Positions 60,491-64,000 of a DNA stretch of 64,000 bases are shown here, piece after piece. The DNA is taken from the NCBI GenBank assembly GCA_965238025.1, contig OZ250162.1, positions 2,356,001-2,420,000 of the forward strand, given 5' to 3'. A program made the position numbers and the translations under genes. The notes below the pieces were generated by a model. It did not search any database, was not told the origin of the DNA, and saw only the letters and a list, made by a program, of their open reading frames with translations. The DNA comes from Pelagihabitans sp965238025 (GTDB lineage: Bacteria; Bacteroidota; Bacteroidia; Flavobacteriales; Flavobacteriaceae). How positions within the stretch are numbered: position 1 is the first letter of the stretch; the number at the start of each line of letters is the position of its first letter.

Positions 60491-61869
60491 AAATGAAAAA
60501 AGCGGTATTGATATTCCTGCTCGTTTGCGGACATGGGTTTGCCCAGACAGAAGACGAAAAGCAAATAAGGACGATTTTTGATTCAGCACTTACAAATGGC
60601 ATGGCCTATGATTGGCTCAACCATCTTTCGAATCAAATTGGTGGGCGATTGTCCGGCTCGGTGCAAGCAGAAATGGCGGTTGATTATACAAAGGCCCAAT
60701 TAGATGAACTAGGATTGGATAGGGTTTGGCTGCAACCGGTCATGGTTCCTAAGTGGGTTCGGGGAGTACCCGAATTTGCCTATATGGAAACCAGCCCAGG
60801 TGTTACCACCAATATGGATATCTGTGCCCTTGGGGGATCGGTGGCAACCCCACTGGGCGGATTAAAAGCCGAGGTGATTGAGATAAGGGGCATTGAGGAG
60901 CTTAAAAAGCTTGGACAAGAGAAGGTTGCAGGCAAGATTGTTTTTTTTAACCGGCCTATGAATGCTACTTTGATCAATACCTTTCAAGCCTATTCGGGCT
61001 GTGTAGACCAACGTTATGCTGGTGCTGCCGAAGCAGGTAAACTAGGTGCATTAGGCGTTATTGTTCGTTCTATGAACCTGCGTTTGGATGATTTTCCACA
61101 TACGGGCTCCATGAGCTACAATACTATTCCTGGCAATCAAAGAATTCCGTCGGCGGCTATCAGTACCAATGGGGCAGAACTGTTGAGCACAACCCTTAAA
61201 CTTAATCCAGATACCAAATTTTATTTCAAACAAAATTGCCGGGAATTTGATGACGTAAAGTCGTTTAATGTTATTGGTGAGATTACCGGTAGTGTATACC
61301 CTGAAGAAATAATCGTCGTAGGCGGGCATTTAGATTCTTGGGATTTGGGCGATGGTTCCCATGACGATGGTGCAGGTTGTGTACAAAGTATGGAGGTGCT
61401 CAACCTTTTGAAAAAGTCTGGGTACAAACCAAAAAGAACCATTCGGGTCGTACTTTTTATGAACGAGGAAAATGGTCTTCGTGGAGGAAACGAATACGCA
61501 TCTGTTGCTGAGTCCAAAAATGAAAAGCATGTGTTCGCCCTGGAAAGTGACTCGGGCGGTTTTTCACCGCGCGGATTTTCCTTTGATTGTTCCGACGGAA
61601 ATTTTAAAAGGGTAGAAGGCTGGAAACCACTTTTTGAACCGTATTTGATACATTCTTTTACCAAAGGTGGAAGCGGTGCCGATATTGGCCCACTAAAGAA
61701 TGAAGGAATAGTGCTCTCGGGACTTCGACCAGACTCACAGCGCTACTTTGATCATCATCATGCGGCAAATGATACCTTTGAGCACGTTAACAAAAGAGAG
61801 TTGGAACTTGGGGCAGCGGCCATGACCAGTTTGGTTTATCTTTTTGATAAATACGGTGTTGCGGAATAG
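60487..61869 (+). CDS. M28-family zinc aminopeptidase/carboxypeptidase
   Basis: This 460-aa protein has a signal peptide (MKKAVLIFLLVCGHGFAQ). Two starts are possible (60487 or 60493). A PA-like insert (~135-220) precedes the metal-binding core: VGGHLDSWDLGDGSHDDGAG with His and bridging Asp, FMNEENGLRGG with catalytic Glu, ALESDSGG with Asp, and YFDHHHAANDTFEHVN with the final His. All ligands are present. It probably removes amino acids from peptides in the periplasm. The gene shares 4 nt with ppk2. Confidence 0.92.
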   Translation: MKMKKAVLIFLLVCGHGFAQTEDEKQIRTIFDSALTNGMAYDWLNHLSNQIGGRLSGSVQAEMAVDYTKAQLDELGLDRVWLQPVMVPKWVRGVPEFAYMETSPGVTTNMDICALGGSVATPLGGLKAEVIEIRGIEELKKLGQEKVAGKIVFFNRPMNATLINTFQAYSGCVDQRYAGAAEAGKLGALGVIVRSMNLRLDDFPHTGSMSYNTIPGNQRIPSAAISTNGAELLSTTLKLNPDTKFYFKQNCREFDDVKSFNVIGEITGSVYPEEIIVVGGHLDSWDLGDGSHDDGAGCVQSMEVLNLLKKSGYKPKRTIRVVLFMNEENGLRGGNEYASVAESKNEKHVFALESDSGGFSPRGFSFDCSDGNFKRVEGWKPLFEPYLIHSFTKGGSGADIGPLKNEGIVLSGLRPDSQRYFDHHHAANDTFEHVNKRELELGAAAMTSLVYLFDKYGVAE

Positions 61870-61952
61870 CAATATAAATTCGACATTCAATCATATCATT
61901 TTAGGTCGATAAAAGTACTGCCAGCACTTCTTTAGCAACTAGTAAAATTTCT

Positions 61953-61960
61953 TACCTTTG
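61953..61960 (+). promoter_or_regulatory. Probable -7 element of the peptidylprolyl isomerase gene
   Basis: TACCTTTG matches TAnnTTTG, 22 nt before the ATG. A TTT at 61931-61933 is 19 nt upstream, a near match to the -33 element. Confidence 0.5.
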
Positions 61961-61982
61961 CCGCTCATTTAAAAAGAGCATT

Positions 61983-62915
61983 ATGCAAGACGGTATCTAC
62001 GCAAAATTTAATACATCAAAAGGCGAAATTTTAGTCAATTTAACATACGACAAGACCCCCGCTACAGTGGGTAATTTTGTTGCCTTGGCCGAGGGAAATA
62101 AAAAGAACACGGCTAAGCCGGAAGGAACCCCATATTATGACGGACTCAATTTTCACAGGGTAATTCCCGATTTTATGATTCAAGGTGGTTGCCCACAAGG
62201 AACAGGTACCGGAGATCCCGGGTATAAGTTCGACGATGAGTTTCATCCAGAGCTGACCCATAAAGGTCCAGGGGTGTTATCAATGGCCAACTCAGGTCCG
62301 GGAACCAACGGAAGCCAGTTTTTTATTACTCACGTGGCAACACCTTGGTTAGATGATAAGCATACCGTTTTCGGCAATGTAACAGCGGGGCAGGATATCG
62401 TTGATTCCATAGCACAAGGTGATCGTATTGAAAGCTTGGAAATAGTGCGGGTAGGGGATGCTGCCCAAAAGTGGGATGCGACTACGGCTTTTGATAACCT
62501 GGAAGCAGAAAAAGAAAAAAGAATGGCCGTCGCAAAAGCTGCACAGGCAAAAGAGTTGGAAAAGGTTGCTGCCGGATTTGATGAAACCTCTAGCGGGCTT
62601 AGACACAAAATCATTCAAAAAGGAGATGGCGTCAAGGCTGAAAAAGGGAAAGGTGTATCTGTACACTATGAGGGGTCATTATTGAACGGTCAAGTTTTTG
62701 ATTCATCATACAAGAGAAATAAGCCAATTGATTTTCAATTAGGTGTTGGTCAGGTCATTCCTGGTTGGGATGAAGGTATTGCACTGTTGCAAGTAGGTGA
62801 TAAGGCACGCTTTGTAATTCCGTCCGATCTTGCCTACGGAAGTGCCGGGGCAGGAGGGGTAATACCGCCAAATGCTACCCTTATTTTTGACGTTGAGTTG
62901 ATGGGTGTCAAGTAA
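61983..62915 (+). CDS. Cyclophilin-FKBP fusion peptidylprolyl isomerase
   Basis: This 310-aa protein fuses two prolyl isomerases. Residues ~1-165 are cyclophilin: FHRVIPDFMIQGGCPQGTGTG, GPGTNGSQFFITHV and LDDKHTVFGNV. Residues ~205-310 are an FKBP-type domain: VSVHYEGSLLNGQVFDSSY, VIPGWDEGIALLQVGDKARF and VIPPNATLIFDVELMGV. A helical Lys/Glu-rich linker joins them. No signal peptide is seen, so it is probably cytoplasmic. It is monocistronic with its own promoter and terminator. Such fusions occur in other Bacteroidota. Confidence 0.93.
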   Translation: MQDGIYAKFNTSKGEILVNLTYDKTPATVGNFVALAEGNKKNTAKPEGTPYYDGLNFHRVIPDFMIQGGCPQGTGTGDPGYKFDDEFHPELTHKGPGVLSMANSGPGTNGSQFFITHVATPWLDDKHTVFGNVTAGQDIVDSIAQGDRIESLEIVRVGDAAQKWDATTAFDNLEAEKEKRMAVAKAAQAKELEKVAAGFDETSSGLRHKIIQKGDGVKAEKGKGVSVHYEGSLLNGQVFDSSYKRNKPIDFQLGVGQVIPGWDEGIALLQVGDKARFVIPSDLAYGSAGAGGVIPPNATLIFDVELMGVK

Positions 62916-62935
62916 AAGTGCCTTTTAGAGAGCAA

Positions 62936-62966
62936 AAAAAAGACCCGCCTTTCGGTGGGTCTTTTT
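62936..62966 (+). terminator. Terminator of the peptidylprolyl isomerase gene
   Basis: AAAGACCCGCC pairs with GGTGGGTCTTT (one G-U pair) around TTTC, followed by TTTTTATT. Confidence 0.85.
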
Positions 62967-62988
62967 ATTATTTATTGTTTGGAGATTT

Positions 62989-63087
62989 CTATTTTTTTTG
63001 GGGGTCGTCTGCCCCCTCAACACTTACTAGCAAAAGTAAAAGGTTGATAATAATCAATACAAATAATACATTAAAGAAGGTAACCAT
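62989..63087 (-). CDS. Tiny single-helix membrane peptide (32 aa)
   Basis: ATG 63087 to TAG 62989 encodes 32 residues: helix MVTFFNVLFVLIIINLLLLL, then VSVEGADDPQKK. It has the same plan as the 59-aa protein at 42863-43042 (short N-terminal helix starting M-x-x-F-F, then a polar tail). It is transcribed away from the next ORF's direction of reading. No ribosome-binding site or promoter was confirmed, but the composition is not random-looking. Confidence 0.4.
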   Translation of the reverse strand: MVTFFNVLFVLIIINLLLLLVSVEGADDPQKK

Positions 63088-63169
63088 GTTGCTGTTAACG
63101 TACTAAAAACTATTCGTTTAAAGAGTAACAACTATATTAGGAAAAACCCTACTTTAAAAAGAAGTTTAT

Positions 63170-63259
63170 TTAAAACTTCTCCACTTCTTTGGCGCTGTAT
63201 TTCATTAGGACTAAATTCAATAGTACTAATAAGGCCAAAATACTTAAAAAGTAAATCAT
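63170..63259 (-). CDS. Tiny single-helix membrane peptide (29 aa)
   Basis: ATG 63259 to TAA 63170 encodes helix MIYFLSILALLVLLNLVLMK followed by YSAKEVEKF. It lies 82 nt upstream of the similar 32-aa ORF on the same strand, so the two may be co-transcribed. The pattern (short hydrophobic helix with a central Asn, then a charged tail) recurs in the 59-aa protein at 42.9 kb. Otherwise unrecognised. Confidence 0.35.
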   Translation of the reverse strand: MIYFLSILALLVLLNLVLMKYSAKEVEKF

Positions 63260-63462
63260 AAAAATGTAATTTTTGGGGGATTAAATCAAAAACTCTATAA
63301 TCAAAAACGATTATAATTATAGAATAGTGCTTTAAACAGCGTTAAAATTATTAAAAATGTATTTCGCTAATATTAAAACTAAGACAAGTTATCTTCAATT
63401 TTAAATTAACCTTGAGAATCAAATTTTACCAACTGCTCAATAATTTAATCAGAGGAGGAAAA

Positions 63463-63543
63463 ATGGGTAGGCCCAATGAGAAAGGAAAACCTAGAGTTTT
63501 TAATAAAGGTAAACTCTCAAATATTTTGGCATCAAATGGTTGA
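63463..63543 (+). CDS. Possible 26-aa basic peptide with strong ribosome-binding site
   Basis: ATG 63463 is preceded by GAGGAGGAAAA, a near-perfect Shine-Dalgarno sequence, rare in this phylum. The product is MGRPNEKGKPRVFNKGKLSN followed by ILASNG, highly basic. It may be a real small gene or a chance match. The surrounding gap (62967-63599) is otherwise AT-rich. Confidence 0.25.
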   Translation: MGRPNEKGKPRVFNKGKLSNILASNG

Positions 63544-63599
63544 TTTTTTTCAGACTTATTAACAATACGGAAATTGGATTGGATTTTAAGGGTAATAAA

Positions 63600-63624
63600 A
63601 AAGCCTCGACATTGTCGAGGCTTT
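63600..63624 (-). terminator. Terminator of the cold-shock gene
   Basis: AAAGCCTCGACA and TGTCGAGGCTTT form a 12-bp perfect palindrome around one base. On the minus strand it is followed by TTTATTACC. It lies 24 nt past the cspA stop. Confidence 0.85.
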
Positions 63625-63647
63625 GTATAAAAAAAGTTTGTGCGTAT

Positions 63648-63842
63648 CTAGTCTACTACTTTCACATTTACCGCGTTTAGTCCTTTTTTACCTTGTTGTA
63701 GTTCAAATTCTACAACATCACCTTCGCGAATCTCGTCGATTAAACCAGAAATGTGTACAAAGTGATCTTCGCTTGAACCGTCTTCAGTGATAAAGCCGTA
63801 ACCTTTAGAATCATTGAAGAATTTTACTGTTCCTTTACTCAT
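63648..63842 (-). CDS. cspA: Cold-shock domain protein (CspA family)
   Basis: This 64-aa single-domain protein is a nucleic-acid chaperone. RNP1 is KGYGFITED, RNP2 HFVHISGL, and the N terminus MSKGTVKFFNDSKGYGF is typical. It binds single-stranded RNA and assists translation at low temperature. It is transcribed alone with its own promoter and terminator. Confidence 0.95.
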   Translation of the reverse strand: MSKGTVKFFNDSKGYGFITEDGSSEDHFVHISGLIDEIREGDVVEFELQQGKKGLNAVNVKVVD

Positions 63843-63870
63843 AATAAAAAATTAAATATTAATTAAAGCG

Positions 63871-63903
63871 CAAATATAGTATTAATATTCATACCATTGA
63901 CAA
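63871..63903 (-). promoter_or_regulatory. Promoter of the cold-shock gene
   Basis: On the minus strand TATATTTG (63871-63878) matches TAnnTTTG and TTG (63901-63903) lies 22 nt upstream. The leader would be only about 20 nt, so a long cold-shock leader is not expected. From 63904 to the end of the window no gene is recognised. Confidence 0.65.
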
Positions 63904-64000
63904 TTAACTGTTTATATTTCCTATTTCGGACTAGGTTGATTATTAAATGTTTATAGTGCTTAACTCTTCAGCGCTAACCTCTGAGCCAATTTCATGGGAT

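Noticed and set aside
62918..63106. 62-aa plus-strand frame after the peptidylprolyl isomerase gene
   Set aside because: It runs through a clear rho-independent terminator and has no plausible start context.
1..64000. CRISPR array, rRNA operon or complete insertion sequence
   Set aside because: No regularly spaced identical repeats, no rRNA-like sequence and no transposase gene were found.

Overview
The window comes from a member of the Bacteroidota, almost certainly a marine Flavobacteriaceae; the genus cannot be fixed from the sequence alone. The evidence is a SusC/SusD pair, two proteins with type IX secretion sorting domains (one type A, one type B), a type II plus a type III glutamine synthetase, DUF4197/DUF4920/DUF1684 proteins, an IntDOT-like integrase, promoters of the Bacteroidota form TTG-N17..23-TAnnTTTG, and few Shine-Dalgarno sequences. 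Base composition is AT-rich throughout.

Left region (1-8.6 kb): the end of a [NiFe]-hydrogenase maturation cluster (hypD 3' end, hypE), a GapN-like aldehyde dehydrogenase, an NHL-propeller protein and a convergent His-rich NicO/UreH-like putative metal transporter. Next comes a small mobilisation module (MobC-like protein, relaxase, coiled-coil membrane protein) bracketed by two inverted copies of a ~95-nt structured sequence. An IntDOT-like tyrosine recombinase follows, with the 3' end of tRNA-Arg(ACG) facing it. The layout suggests that this end of the window is the edge of an integrated element that may carry the hydrogenase genes.

8.6-22.6 kb is mostly chromosomal core: a 50-aa CDS, a Ca2+/Na+ antiporter, divergent glutamine synthetases (GSII and GSIII), purM, a Rieske lipoprotein, ApbE, a TolB-like lipoprotein, a HAD phosphatase, prfA-pyrF, an alpha/beta hydrolase and small hypotheticals. 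22.6-31 kb is a nutrient-uptake locus (SusC, SusD, lipoprotein) next to a TPR-7TM-AraC membrane regulator. It is flanked by two colinear 205-nt repeats with covarying stems, plus a third partial copy; every copy ends in the same GTTTAC-rich motif.

31-52 kb holds a DUF4197 lipoprotein, purU, a four-helix-bundle protein, an Lrp/AsnC regulator, a choice-of-anchor L secreted protein, an esterase-like protein, a DJ-1/PfpI lipoprotein and a DUF1684 lipoprotein. It continues with an ammonium operon (glnK-amtB-porin), crcB, small membrane proteins, a MazG-like pyrophosphohydrolase, a large thrombospondin-repeat metalloprotease, ilvE, a DUF4920 protein, mnmD, a glyoxalase-like protein and a TIGR01777 oxidoreductase. 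52-64 kb carries grpE-dnaJ, a candidate sRNA with its own promoter and terminator, an ABC exporter pair, an outer-membrane protein, an NtrC-type regulator lacking its DNA-binding domain, PPK2, an M28 peptidase, a cyclophilin-FKBP fusion, three tiny ORFs and cspA.

The nitrogen genes look linked: the glnA/glnN divergent promoter region and the glnK-amtB leader share an ACCCC-N10-GGG(G)T-like inverted repeat. The most unexplained signals are the two families of structured repeats (mobilisation module and SusCD locus) and the sRNA candidate downstream of dnaJ.
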